Positions 34,769-47,202 of a stretch of 64,000 nucleotides of DNA are shown one piece after another. A program made the translations under genes and the position numbers. The stretch comes from Fomes fomentarius. Taxonomy: Eukaryota > Basidiomycota > Agaricomycetes > Polyporales > Polyporaceae. The stretch spans positions 1,388,503 through 1,452,502 of the forward strand of contig JABYQN010000012.1 of assembly GCA_022606135.1 (NCBI GenBank), written 5' to 3'. Within the stretch, counting starts at the first letter, position 1. Every line of letters begins with the position of its first letter. The notes under the pieces are model-generated. The model was not told where the DNA came from, made no database searches, and was given only the letters and a program-made list of their open reading frames with translations.

Positions 34769-37204
34769 CTATGATGATGAGGCCTCCTGTTGGCTCACCC
34801 GAGCAACTGCAGTTTTTTTCAACTCGGTCGAGTCAACAGAGGTTGAAGGCCGTTCGGAAAGTGATCCCGCATTGAGCTTCTCGATCGTAGGTATAGGCCC
34901 CGTGAACCAGTGCACCCCTCCGTACTTCGGGAAATAGTACCATATCAGCGAGAGCACCAGGACCCCTCCAAGGACCACCTGCGGTGGCGCAACAACGATC
35001 AGGAATGCTGAAACGCAATGACATCATGATCGGAAACACGTACGACGGTGTAGTTCATATCAGCCACATCAGGTCCTGGAGACGTAGGGAAGAGGAAAAC
35101 AATGCCCATGAATGTCATCCATAAGATAGAGATGACCCCGCATGGGACGCTGAACCAGCCGAGGTTGAACGGCCCTGGCTCAAGATCGTTCTGCCCAAGG
35201 AAACGCGCAGCAATGGGGATCGCATATGCTGGTAGCGATATCATCAGCTATTCATCCTGAACTGGCGGAGATGGTGGGTGGACACACCGACGTAGAGGGC
35301 GGTGATGGACATCGCGAAAATGGCATTGATTGCTGCGTCTCCCGCAAAAGCAAGGAGTCCAAGCAATATTGAGCCGATCGCAACAAACCATACCGTGTTG
35401 ACGGGCGTCCCTGTGTAACCATTCATGCGGTAGAGGTACTTGGAGAATGGCAGCGCTCCGTCACGAGAGAAGGCGAACGACTGGCGAGAGGCGGCTAACA
35501 CCATGCTCGAGCCCATCATGTATCTAGTCATCGGCAAAATGTGAGTGCGAGGAAGACTTCGCATCGAAGACGTTCACCACGTACTGTACGATGACCACGA
35601 TGGCCCATACCGCTAGAGTGCCCTTTTGCCCGAAACTGTTGAAGAATATCTCTGCCATTGGTTGACCAATGGGGCTGTTCATGATAGCATCCAAATCGGT
35701 GCCCATACAGAAAGCCAGAACCATATTTATCGCTGTTGGATAAGTGAGAAATGTGCTCCCAATGATGCCTGGTAAGATCATACCCCATCCGAGCACGCCA
35801 GCAATGCCGATAGCATATACGATAGCCCATGGGACTGCGACCGCGGCGTTGGATGCCTCTTCGCTGATATGAACGCTGGAGTCGAAGGAGCCTGGCCAGC
35901 TTGCCGTCAACCGCAGTACAGAGCTTGGAGCCACCTTTCACTTACAGATCGTCCATAGTGGGGAGAGGAAGCTCAGAATGAATGCAAAGCCATTCGACCA
36001 ACCACTAACTGTTCTCAAACATCGAATCAAATGGGTGTCAGCCAATGAGTCCAATAAACACACCATTTGTGAAGTTGCCTAGTGCATAAGACGCAGTGTT
36101 CCGGAACTCCTTCGGCGTAGCTGCAGGCAACGCAATAATGACAGCGAAACAGAGCCTGTGAGACCCAAGGTCAGCCGGAAAATAGTCGTCCCTGAAGAGA
36201 CGATCATACATACAGAACGTTGAGAACAACGTAGACCGTCTGCAGCCTCGCGAGGACCCTTGTACCGAAGCAGCAGATCGCAGCGTGCGACAAGACCACT
36301 GCACAGTATACACCACTATGATCGCTGTCAGTGTTGGAGGTGGAAGCATGAGTAAGGTCCTTACAAAGTGTGAGCGTTGGTTGCGATATACGTCTGTCCC
36401 GATCCGATACTCGCTGCAGCGGTGATCTGGACGGCACATCCCCAGTCTATGGAGGCGACTGAGGCTATTGATCCTATGGTATTAGCGTCTATCAGAGGGT
36501 GGTGAGTGGAAACTACTCAAGTAGGTGATCGTAGAATGCTACCGTACATCCAACTATCCACGCAAGCAGGTTACGCCATCGTGGCGAGGATAGCGAATGT
36601 GTCCAGAAGTACAGCTGATAAGTGGGACAAGACGGTCCTCAGTAAGATGAAGAGACTTATGGTGGTAGGTTTACTAACCCCTCCAGATGTAGGAGCCGCA
36701 GATGCGAGTTCCGCCATTGACATTCCAACGAATAGGATGAAGATACTCGCGACCAGCCACTATCCAAGCTTGTCAGTGACAATGCACGATTCTCTTCGTT
36801 GAAAGCGCAACATACACCCCATACCATCGCTGACGGGCCTCCGTCAGGGATGGAATACACGAGGACAGAGCTGAGAGGACCGCGGTCAGTGACGGACTCC
36901 AAATGATGCGTGACCGAACTCACGCAATGGATGGAAGGAGGCCGATGATACTGAACGCAATACCAAACGTCTGGTAGCATAGATACGTATCAGTCGGTGC
37001 TCGCTGGGGTATTCCGGAACCAGTACACCGGTCAAGTTCAAGGATCGCAGTGTACCATCGGAGCACGCCATTGATCCAGGACACAGCACTCACCTCCAGT
37101 CCCGTAAACGCCCTCTTGAACTCCTGCTTGTAGCCCAAGCTTGCGAGAAGTTCCTCGTCCGTCCGCTCGATCGCGGTCTTCTGCTTCTGCCTCTCCGCCG
37201 ACAT
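34769..37204 (-). CDS. APC-superfamily amino-acid/GABA/choline permease
   Basis: This is a plasma- or vacuolar-membrane transporter of the ACT/UGA4-HNM1-BIO5 type. The start at 37204 (MSAERQKQKTAIERTDEELL) gives a cytosolic tail with the conserved ELLASLGYKQEFKRAFTGLE. After many short introns come TFGIAFSIIGLLPSIA, WLVASIFILFVGMSMAELAS, the signature APTSGGLYFWTHSL, GFAFILSFLSPLWTI, HISEEASNAAVAVPWAIVYA, MVLAASRQSFAFSRDGALPF, NTVWFVAIGSILLGLLAFAG, ARFLGQNDLEPGPFNLG and ILWMTFMGIVFLFP. The tail ends KLNAGSLSERP...QQEASSS at 34769. Helices add up to about 12 segments. Substrate cannot be told from sequence alone; GABA, choline or amino acids are all possible. Confidence 0.88.
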
Positions 37205-38055
37205 CGTGGAAGTGCTCAACTGAGTGATGCCGCCCGCTTGCGAAATTTGACTGCTGGACACTGCGGGAACCGCGGGGTCTGTGCGCCGGTCATGGGTCGC
37301 GTAACGAGTTTATACGAGCCTTCTGGAGACGCGCCTGCCCCACACAGTACACTTGGGCAACAAAGTTCTTATCTCCAATCGCGCGCTTGATGATAAGGAA
37401 TCACGGATGTCATTGTCTGTATGGACCTGAGAGCGGCTTCTGAGCATGCGGGGTTCGTGAGATGCGCTCGCCCGCTCAGATTTGAATGATCCGTGCATGG
37501 AACATTTTGACAATCAGCCACATCGAGGAGCCGAGTTGACATGGTATGGGTCGATTGCTTTGTGGGAGGGGACAGCGGAGAGAGAGCGGGTCAACCCAGC
37601 GTTTGGTAGCTCCTGGTTACTTACCACTGAAGGCAACACGATAGCGTATCTGAGCAGCTGGGGCCTCGTTCGAGTGCCCGCTCGCTGTCACTGTCAGAAG
37701 TGGTGTAGCGTCGTGTATCAGAGCTGGTCATGGCTGACTGCGTGCCGGCATAGCAGTGGGGCAGCTTCCTTGCATGCGAATTGGTGCCGGCATCGTGGGA
37801 TTGTCTGCGTCGAACATGGAACAGAATGATTGGCGCCTGACCACGGTGGCCTTCACAAGGAGAGGACTTCCTTTCTAAGTAGGTGACGTAGTTCAGAGCC
37901 AATCACCCGCAACCGCGCGCGGTGCACGACGACTCGAGTCGCCGCTGTGGATTGAGTTCCAGCGTAGCCTTGATATCGAGAGGATTGTCATTCTCACTCG
38001 GGTGCCAACGAGGGTGCACTGTTTGCTAGCGAGATAAGATGATACGATAGCGAGA
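37205..38055. other. Intergenic, 851 bp, nothing recognised
   Basis: This separates the permease start from the stop of the HeLo/MLKL-like gene. Short frames occur on both strands (up to ~115 codons) without family resemblance or clean splice sites. It likely contains the permease promoter. Confidence 0.4.
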
Positions 38056-41000
38056 TCATTCCTCGAAGTCTTCCGCATGCAATTGTACATAATTCAGAAA
38101 CCCGTACGTCCTGAATGACATTTGCCGTTAGCTTCTCTCCTTCCCATGAGGTTAACAAGTGGTGTACCACTCACACATCCAGCAAAGCGAAGCATTTGAA
38201 TGCGCTCGGATCGAGCTGTGGAGGCTTTTCTCCAGTCGGCAGGGGTTTAGGTACAGGCGTCTGCGAGAAGTACGGCTCGTGGCTCTTGTCCCCTGACGTC
38301 AAGAGATAGAACACCCTCGGTGCGAGGTCTTGTCCTGGGATGAGTCTGCCCATTTCGCCGCCGCCGCCGCCGCCGAATGGTTGGTGGCCGAACTGCCCAG
38401 GAAAACCACGCTGGGAGTGAGAATGGGACTGGAAACCATGCATCCCACCCCCGCGAGTGGGGCCGCCCACAGAGGCCGGCCAGTATTGAACCTTGCGCAA
38501 GTCGCGCACACGGAAGCGCTGGTCCGAACCCACCCTAGTTACTGTAGGTGCATCAGGAAGGTTAGACATGGGTAGACATGGGTAGACGATAAGGAAATAC
38601 TGACTGAGAATGAGTTCTTCGGGATTTATTCCGTGCGCTTCGGCAATGGGTTTCCCTGAATCAAGCAAGTAGTTCCAGGCATCATGTATCCGAGTGACCT
38701 CCGTCGTATGCACAACGTGGATACGGATATCCGCCTCTGGAGACACCACGACGGTCCATCTGCGTCATAGTCATTACACGATATTTTCAGAGCAAAACGG
38801 TACTGAGGTGCTCACCCGAATATTCCACCAGGGAGCTCGAACGAAGCAAGGTCATCCCACTTCCGAACCCCATACTGCCAGCCTCCCTGGTTGCCTTCAA
38901 TGACATCCTTGGTCTCCAAGTTCACAGATCCCTGTTCCAAGACGTTGCAAAGAAGGACGAACTCTCCCCAGTTCTTCTCGTCGGACCCTCGGCCCTTTGG
39001 GATGTACCCGAGATCACCGACGGAGAACTTGTGCGGGATGATGTCGTCGTTCGCGAACCAAGCCTGCTGATGCGTATTAGCAGCGATAGCAGCCTTCCGT
39101 ATCTGTCGGAGAGTGACTGGAGGCTCGTCAAACGCTGTTTCGTCGTCATCAAGAGAGCCGAGGAGTTTGTGGAGGCGATCTTGGACGGTGGAGATGTTGT
39201 CCGCATTTGGCAAGAGCGCGCGAGCGAGGATTGTGAGGTGGTTGACCTTGAGCTGCATGCCCACCGTGGCTGTAGGTGAATATGAGCGTGGATCATATCG
39301 GCAGAAGCCAAGGTCGCCTACCGTCAGAGTCCTTCTCTACAGGCTGTTTGGGAGGGAGCCCGCGATTGGGGAGAATCTGTGGACATTCTCAGCGAAGTTA
39401 GGGTGGAAGTTTGTTAGCAAGATCACTGACCTTCAGGTAGACGTCACGGATAGAATGTGCTAGTCCGTAGTTTCTCCATGATACGACACTGTCAATTTCC
39501 GGCGGGGGCAGACCCATGACGACTGTCTGTTCTGCGTCAATCCGATAGGTAGAGCTCTGGCGATCCATCATGTAAGCTATACGTCTAGGTCCCTATCGTG
39601 ATGTGGTACATACTTCGATGTAGTCTTGAATCTTCGACTCAGAAAGATCGAGCTGCTGTTGAAGGTAGAGGGCAGCATCCTAATCGGAGATGGCACAGTT
39701 ATTTTCGTAACCAAGAGTGACTGGATGGGGACTGACCAGGGTATCTCGGTACTTCATATGAGTCAGAATGAGTGTGTGAGCAATCCAACATGCATGAAGC
39801 CACGTACAAAGCGGAGAATCAGCTGAGCGCACTGCGCAAGACTTGCATTTCTCAAAGCGTCGAGTAGCATAGCCTGGGGAAGGCGTGTTTGCACTTCCAA
39901 GTCTCAGTTCAGACCGACAGGCGTATGCATACAACAATCAAGTAGACGCACCATTGGCGAGTAGAATGAAGGGAGTGGGCGTTTCGTCGTTGGAGTAACC
40001 TACCATCTGAGGAAGGTTCGGATGGCTGCCAGAAGTGAAAGTCTATCATATGGATCGAGAGAGCGAGCAGCGAGAGTCGCTTACTATACGTTTTGCAACA
40101 GCTTCACGTCCCTCACCCATCGCTACAGTCCCATAGCGGTGAGTGCGGTGAATCCACGAGTGGTCGCAACTAATTCTGACCTTCATCGCCTTCTTGCGAT
40201 CGCCCTCGTACCGTAACATGAGGGATTTATTGCCGCTGATGTCTCCCTCGACGGCGCCGGCCCACCATCCGTCTTTGATTGCGCGCGATTTCCCTTTCAT
40301 GCGGAACTGCGATTGATGATACCTGTTGAACTTGATTCATGGGTTCAGTGGCATGGGCGAGAGGGCGAACGCATAGAGACATACACCATGATGCTCGCTT
40401 ATACCAACCTCCTCTTCTTCTACTAGATCAGAGGTGGGAGTCAACCTAAATTCGGTAGTAGCTGGGGATGATAAGTTGATGAGGTCGATCGAAGGTTCTT
40501 GCTCAGGACGATGGTAGTCATTAATAGAGCTTCCAGGAGACGGTCCGTCTAGGTGGTCGAAACTCGCTCTCTGCCCGGAGCTCAGAGTGATGCTACTTTG
40601 AGGTATAACTTAGGCCTCTCACCGTTGTGGAACGACTCGGGACTGGCGACATGGTCAGATCCTCGACGTCTGTAATTGGGTCGGCACTTCTAGCTGTATA
40701 AACCGGCAGCCCAGTGGATTCCGACAGGCCACGTTGAGAAATGGATAGATCCACTTTACTAACCCCATCCCTCTTGGACGGTGCGTCGCCGACGGCCAGG
40801 TGTATGTTGATCAATGTAGCTATCTACAGGCCATATCAGTTTGATACACAAGGAAATATCTTCGTGAAGTACCTGAAACGCTCTTGCGGCGTCATCGAGC
40901 GCTGCGTTGTAGTCAGAGAGTGCGTTCTCAATCGTGCTCTTGCGCATGAGACGTGCACCCCATTTCTGTTCGGCCTCGTGATTCATGAAATCGTGTATGG

Positions 41001-41435
41001 ACTTCAATACTCTATCAAAGCCTGTGAGCAATAGTACACGCCGCAAACGTCCGCAAGAACCGTACTCTTCGAACTTAGAGATTGCTCTCAGCAACGACGG
41101 AGGGGCAGAATCTTCATGACCCGCGATGTGGTCCCGCATGTCCACCAGCAGCGAGAGGCATCGCAGTGCCAAGCGGTGACAGTCCTGCCTATTGGTTTGC
41201 ACATGCTACAAGTGTCGAACACGTCCCAAAGATTAGCTGTACGTTATTCGAAGTGGATCGCACCGCGCACCTGGATCGTCTCGAAGATGACCAAGAGGAT
41301 CCCCGCCGCTGCCTTTGCCGGGGCACATTGCAACAGGTCGGCGATCTCTTTTGCTACGTTTGAAGTGGCAATGAGTGCACTGAGGGCGTCTTTCCCGGAT
41401 ACTCTTCGAACCGAGATGTAGCGGATGAGCGGCAT
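38056..41435 (-). CDS. MLKL-NTD/HeLo-like helical-bundle protein with basidiomycete C-terminal domain
   Basis: The start at 41435 (MPLIRYISVRRVSGK) leads into a predicted four-helix bundle: IADLLQCAPAKAAAGILLVI, NRQDCHRLALRCLSLLVDMR, APPSLLRAISKFEE, then LKSIHDFMNHEAEQKWGARL and STIENALSDYNAALDDAARA. This matches the MLKL N-terminal-domain-like (HeLo-type) families of Agaricomycetes, whose relatives bind membranes in regulated cell death. A disordered linker and a region with HPNLPQMVGYSNDETPTPFI may be a degenerate kinase-like fold. The C-terminal half (PPPEIDSVVSWRNYGLAHSI, HLTILARALLPNAD, KFSVGDLGYIPKG, GEFVLLCNVLEQG, and a Gly-rich stretch) ends LDV-TYGFLNYVQLHAEDFEE after a final intron, with TGA at 38056. 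It has many introns; several internal joins are unresolved. Role inferred: immune or cell-death adaptor. Confidence 0.6.
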
Positions 41436-41879
41436 CTTCGCAGACTAACACAGCGGTACTGCTTGACGAAAGTGGGCTGTCCGCTTTTTGCTTTGAGATC
41501 GTGAACGTTGACTAGGAGCAAGTACTGTTGACATTGCGTGGGTACTTGGCAGTTCAATATGTAGCTAGCCGTGGTCGTCGGAGAGTGATGTTGTGCACTG
41601 GATTTGCCATCATCTGCCAGAAGCCACGTGGAGAGTTGATGACGCTCGATCGGTCATTAGTACTTGGGCTGTTGTTGATAAGTAGATTGTTGGATCCACC
41701 GAGCTTCGTACATGACTCTGACTCGACATGAAATTCGAAGGTATGGTGAGACATGAGCTCCGTACATCGTAGGCGAGTTGTATCTCGATCTGATGCAGTT
41801 TACATAGAAGGATAATATGGATAGAAAGACGAAGGTAAGATGAGGAGGGGAAATGTGCAATATGAGTTCGTGCTATCCT
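41436..41879. other. Intergenic, nothing recognised
   Basis: A 444-bp interval between the HeLo/MLKL-like start and the stop of the C2H2-like gene. No supported frame or repeat. Confidence 0.4.
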
Positions 41880-42719
41880 TCAGGCACAGTAGCAGTGGCT
41901 GAACGCGCTGGACCCGCCATGGCCCATCACTGGGACAGCGACGACGTTGCTGTATGGTTCGTAGAGCGGCATCATCGAGTTGTTCATGGAAGCGAACGGT
42001 GGCGGCACCATGAAAGGAGGCATGTAGTCCGCGGGAGTCATTCTCAATGCGGCACTGGAGAAATCCTGCGCGACAGGAGTATCGAAAGGAAGCGGTGTGA
42101 GGCTCTGGGCGTGGGGGACGAAATCATCGACACTGGGCTCCGGAAACCATGCGCTAACGAGTGCCCAATTCCGCTCGATTTCCGCTGCTGTCTCCGCGTC
42201 GATGACGCCAGACTGGGGAGTCTCGTCGCCACGAGGAAACTGAGGTTGCGGTTGAGCGAATGGGAGAGGCTGAGGGTAGCTGCTGTCAGAGTAGAAGCCA
42301 GGTTCGCTTTCGGACGCGGGAGGGTTCGAAGGGAGCCAGGATGATGAATCGCTAGCCATGAGCGGCTGTCTCAACTTCTTCGACTGGGTTGCGCCGTTGA
42401 ACTTCTTCGCGAACTTAGGCGTGGGTGTAGGCCTCTTATCGCAAACACCACCGAAAACAGCGGGGCAGGCGTGCTTCCGTTCCAGGTGTCTCGTGTATTT
42501 CCGTTCGTCCTCGAACTGTTTCGCGCAAGGGAACACGTTGTTATCGATGTCTATCCACTTGTGAGTGCACTTGAAGGGCATGTTGCTTCCCGTGCTAGAA
42601 CTGGAGTTAAGCACGTCCTTATGAGTACTGCTTGCTTGCGTAACATAGCACGAAGCACGGGGGAAGGGGCCGTATACTGACCTAGGGGAACGAGCCTCGG
42701 TGAAATGGGCGGCGAACAT
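41880..42719 (-). CDS. Protein with a single atypical C2H2-like zinc finger
   Basis: One open frame of 279 codons runs from the ATG at 42719. Its first ~45 residues may not be coding: CTAG-GTCAGT and an AACTCCAG acceptor could define an intron there. The next in-frame ATG begins MPFKCTHKWIDIDNNVFPCA. The segment Cys-X13-Cys-X12-His-X4-His (ending YTRHLERKH) looks like a long-loop C2H2 finger, followed by a basic KKFNGATQSKKLRQ stretch and a disordered Pro/Ser-rich tail ending FSHCYCA. A DNA-binding role is possible but unproven. Unknown family. Confidence 0.6.
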   Translation of the reverse strand: MFAAHFTEARSPRSVYGPFPRASCYVTQASSTHKDVLNSSSSTGSNMPFKCTHKWIDIDNNVFPCAKQFEDERKYTRHLERKHACPAVFGGVCDKRPTPTPKFAKKFNGATQSKKLRQPLMASDSSSWLPSNPPASESEPGFYSDSSYPQPLPFAQPQPQFPRGDETPQSGVIDAETAAEIERNWALVSAWFPEPSVDDFVPHAQSLTPLPFDTPVAQDFSSAALRMTPADYMPPFMVPPPFASMNNSMMPLYEPYSNVVAVPVMGHGGSSAFSHCYCA

Positions 42720-43537
42720 CGTGTGAGGGATAATAGATGGATATATGGGAAGAGTAATGCCAGAGGGATGTGGCTCAGAGGAAGCTATGTGTTCGCGAGG
42801 GAGGAACGGAGGTGGGAGGGGCTCAAAGACTCAGCTGAGGATGTCCGGGTGGTGATTGAAGCCTTGCATAGTGCCCCCGCTTTATACCGCGACGTACAGG
42901 CACGATTGGGGAGCCAAAGTCGTGATGGATTGCTCTCTGTGCGCGTTGAGAGCGATGGATTGCTTTTCGCCATGTACGGAAAGTGTTGCAATCACGACCA
43001 AACAGGAGAGACGGCGTGAGTTGCCTGAAATGGTAAGTCAGAGTGGTTCATTTGCTTGTGACTGTTTGGCGGTGGCTCACCTTTCTTCTGGAACTTCCAT
43101 CGGCGTGTGGAGGAGCACCGCTCGTGTGGGTTGCTAGCGAGGAGGGGGGGAGCAGCAGGGCGATGGAGGCATACTCCTGTGCGAGTAGTGCGGTCGAGGT
43201 TCAAAAGGAAGGGGTCGGCTGTTGCATCCTCGCCAGCTTATATGACCTCCTTCACAATAAGCAGCCATAGCTTCCTGGAGTGGCTCATAGGACGTAGCGT
43301 TACCACGTGATCTTGATGTTGTGCTTCGGCTGTCTGTTCAGGAATGACACGATCGCGAAGTACTCCTACCTTGGGAACATGATGGTATATCTTATGTATT
43401 CAACCAGAGCTACATAGGTAGTGTCAGTCAACGAACCAAAGGCAGTTGAAGTGAAGGACGTACTGCACCTATACTACAGATATACTAACAATACAGTAAG
43501 TAGTCGTGAATTCATTAAGGCATAAGAGCGGCGATAT
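42720..43537. other. Intergenic, 818 bp, nothing recognised
   Basis: Lies between the C2H2-like start and the FIG4 stop. Short plus-strand frames (60-105 codons) are present without recognisable domains. It probably contains the C2H2-like gene's promoter and the FIG4 3' UTR. Confidence 0.4.
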
Positions 43538-46500
43538 TCAGTCTACCATTGTGAGCTCTGCTATGATCTTTCTGTAGTCGGTCGTAGCATAACCGGCGTC
43601 GGAATCTTGGGCGCTTCCGCGATCCATGTAAGCGGCCAGTTTCTCCTCATCGTCCTTGCTGAGCTCAGCCGGTTCATCCAAACCCTGTGCGATATTTACA
43701 GAGACCCAGTACTTCTTGTAGATAGGCTTCCGATAGTCGACCTCTTCGCTCGACGTGACTAGGAGCTCTTGTCCTTGCTCGATGTACCTGATGAACAAGT
43801 ATGTCAACTCGACCATATGATGGAGAGTATGATGAGGAGAACGCTTGCTCTTGGTATTCCTCTTCCTCCTTCACAATGGGATCTAGAAGACGCATGACGA
43901 TCTCGGGCAGCGTCTTAGGAGTGTCGTTGTTTGCGATATGTGGCTTCCTCATCTTGGACTTCGAGTCTTGCAAGCGGTCGATGCGAGAGATGCGAGATCC
44001 TGCTGCAGGGTTTGCACCCATCCATCGCCGGACTCCGTCCATCAATCTGTACGCATTGTATAAGCATCATCCAAAGTCAATATAAGGGCGCTTACTTCGG
44101 ATGGGGACGGGCTACATGCGTGTTGTGAGGAAGGAAAGGACTCATATTGATGTCCCTGGCGGTCTTTCTACGAATGCAAAGTCACTTTACAAAAGAGGAC
44201 CATATCGCGGGTTGCACAGCTTACCCCGGTAGTTTCAGAGTGCTATTCATCGAGAACGCGAAATGCTTGCCTAGCGAGGTGAATAGTAGTGGCCGATAGT
44301 ACTCTATCCAGTAATCCGCACGGGTGTTCACGAACAGAATCACCGCCTTCTCACACTCTTCCAGAGGATAAGCGACTTCTAGGTGCTCATCTGTGAACCA
44401 TTTCTGGTAGTTCCCTCGTTGCGGCGGCGAGCGGGTACTCGTCTTCTCTGCGGGTACGCCCAGGAATAAATTGATCGCAGCTTGCTTGTCGTTGTCTGCG
44501 ATGCGCATGTGCGTAAGACACAAGCTGCGATGGAAGGGTCGAAACGTACCCAACAAGGAGTTCGTGTAGAATCGTTTCAAGTTCTCAATGATGTCGCGGG
44601 AGTGACTATTCCAATGAGGCATCCTGCGGTATGTTTCTACTCGGTTGACGAGCGCACTTCCAGTGTACTGCAATGCAAGACCTATCCAAACAATGAGTAC
44701 GGTCGTGGGTGGTCTCGTTGTGAATACTCACTGTCGCCGTGATCGTGGTACATCTCGGTGAGCATATTCACAGCGTCGGAGTCGAACGCGAGATTGGGAG
44801 TGTCCACGACGCCCAGCGCGTATAGTTGATGGCCGAGAGCGCGTTTTCCGAACACGAACTGTGCTGCGTTTGTGCGGTCAAGGCAGTCGACGCAGTTTGT
44901 CCGGCAGATGCCATTCTGCACAGACATCGTGGCGCGCCATGAATAGTCCTCGTTACTGTGCCCATATAGGTCAGTCCCCTTGAAGGCAGATACACACAGG
45001 AACTCACTCCGACTCGTTCTGAAGATAGTGAGAGAACGGCTCAGGCCCTGTGTGGAAGAAACCAGTCATCTGGATTGACTCTTCCGCGATATCTTCGAGA
45101 TAACTGATGACGTCTCGTGTCTTCCTGATTCATAACGCGAATCAGGCATTAAGCAATCGGCAAAACAATTCAGTACTCACTCCTTATACGCGCGAGCCAT
45201 ATCCCATGCTCGATAAACCATTCTTTTATCGGGTGGCAGAAATTGGTTGAGATACAGGACACACTGCGTGTACTCTTCGAGCAACTTCGACTCGCGCGGC
45301 TGAGGTTCCCGCTTCTTGATAAGATTCAGGATCATGACCCGCGTTCCATAGCGCTTGAAGAGATCATCAAAGTGACGAGCTGCCGATGTATAGAATGGAT
45401 CCATGACGGGAACTTGACACAATTGTGAAGGATCAGTATGAACCATCCCCCCTCTGATATACCATACTCACTTTCAATCGGAGGTTTCGGAGCTACTCCA
45501 GTGACCTCCTGTGTCCAGAAAATAGGAATACTGCCACGGTACTGTGATGACATCACGGATGAGCAGTGAAGCGGCGTCCCTCTCAACCGCACTTACTTGC
45601 ACGTAACTAGTGAAATTCGGGCTGGGTCGCCTCCCTTGCTTACCGTCCGGCGTGTCCTTCGCAGCTGTATAGTAGAATGGCGTTGTGAGGGTTTCCGATA
45701 CGATCTGTTCTGTCTCCACTTCGTTCGCGACGTTACCCTAGCAAAAGTGAGTACACAGGTGCGATACGGATACTGTACACTGTACACTGTACCTCGTCAT
45801 TAACGCCGCGCTTAAGATACCGTGCACCAGCATGATGTCGTGATCTCCGTGCAATTAGAGTGATGAACACGACGCGACCCAGTACCGTCAGCTCTGAGCA
45901 AATGGTTATTGGCTGCAGACAGCATGGAAACTATTGTATACTCACTTGCTTGATCAACATGGCCATGTATCAAAGGAACAAGCCAGTGGGACTTAGTGGA
46001 CGGGGAGGAGTTGTCTTCCTCAAACGCAGCGGTAAGCAAGTGATGGTTCCAAGCATAGCGGTCATTGATTGACCACCGACGCGCAGGACTGAGTCCGCTC
46101 CGAGTGAGGTTGTGTTGCAAAGTGGAGGTCAAATCATACGTGTAACTGCGTACAGGAATGTTGGGTATATTAGCTAGAGGGCTATAGAACCATGTAGACC
46201 AAACGTTTAACGACCTGAAGTAGAAGTTTTTCGACATGTCCACCTGCTTGAAGATATTCATCAGGCGCGCTTCTTCCGTGGGTTTGTCTATCTTGTGATT
46301 GAATGCAATGGGGATCATGTCCGTACTCTCACAGTGGTAGACATAGTGGCCACCTATGAGCGCAACCACCGACCGCTTCGAGATCAGGATCATATACCAT
46401 CCCGCGGTGAATTTGATGAAGCCTGCGTTTCTTCTTGCATCCCGAACGCAAATAAAGTGCTGATAGACGTACCTGCGAGTCCAAAGAAAACCCGTGCCTT

Positions 46501-46956
46501 CCCCAAACCACCACAGTGCTTATTCCCGTCTTCTAGCATTTTGAGCACTCCAGTCATCTGCTTTCCGCTATAGATCGTTTCATCTTCAACGACTGCAAGT
46601 TCATCATGAGACGACCTATCAATCTTGATGATACGATGGCGCGAGTCGGAAGTGTTCGACGCGACAATGAAGAAGCGTTGCCTGTTCTCGTACAAGATGA
46701 ACTTGTTGAAAGCGAGAGAATGGTCATCTACACGTGGCTGTGCTGCTTTGTTAAACGACGCAGGAGCAGCCGCAAGCGTTGTGGAGAGACTTGGAGTGTC
46801 CTTGGATTTGAGGGAAGCACTGTCTTGCTGAGAGGCATTGATCGAAGGAAGCGCGATGGAATGCTGAGAGACGGGTGTAACCGTGCCGCTGGAGTCCGAG
46901 GTAACAAGCTGAGGAATCTGCAGGAGTGCAGGTTGAGTAGCTGGCTGAATAGACAT
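43538..46956 (-). CDS. FIG4: Polyphosphoinositide phosphatase FIG4 (Sac domain)
   Basis: FIG4 is the PI(3,5)P2 5-phosphatase that also sits in the Fab1/PIKfyve-Vac14 complex on the vacuole membrane. The start at 46956 ([17 protein letters not shown]) is followed by [67 protein letters not shown] and MSKNFYFRS. Further exons give [40 protein letters not shown] and the catalytic [13 protein letters not shown] (CX5R-T: C-VDCLD-R). Then come [18 protein letters not shown] and [13 protein letters not shown]. The extended C-terminal part contains [20 protein letters not shown] and ends ...[11 protein letters not shown] with TGA at 43538. More than ten short introns interrupt it. It is divergent from a C2H2 transcription factor across 246 bp. 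Motif order and size (~900 aa) fit the family. Confidence 0.92.
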
Positions 46957-47202
46957 GACGGATGCCAGGTGGGCGGTGGACCAAGTCCGCGGAGCGGGGA
47001 AAGAGACTAGTCGGAAGCGCGCTAGGCAAGGGACGCGTGAATCCACATATGGAGACTTTGATGGAGCCGATAGCTTTGCATCCTAACACGCACAAGCAAC
47101 GCCAGGCTCCGATGAGCTTCAAGTTTCTTTCGTCGTTGTTCCAACTATCTTCGTGCCCGCAAGCTATCTATTCCTCTCAACATTGAACTCCGCTTATCTA
47201 CT
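46957..47202. promoter_or_regulatory. Bidirectional FIG4 / C2H2 factor promoter
   Basis: The 246 bp between the two ATGs must serve both genes. The part next to the plus-strand gene is CT-rich (about 47120-47200), typical of fungal promoters. No TATA box is clear. Confidence 0.45.

Noticed and set aside
38350..38372. (GCC)n microsatellite
   Set aside because: It encodes a poly-Gly loop in the HeLo/MLKL-like protein; ordinary coding triplet repeat.
45770..45792. Tandem CTGTACA units
   Set aside because: Three copies of a 7-bp unit in a FIG4 intron; too short to be meaningful.
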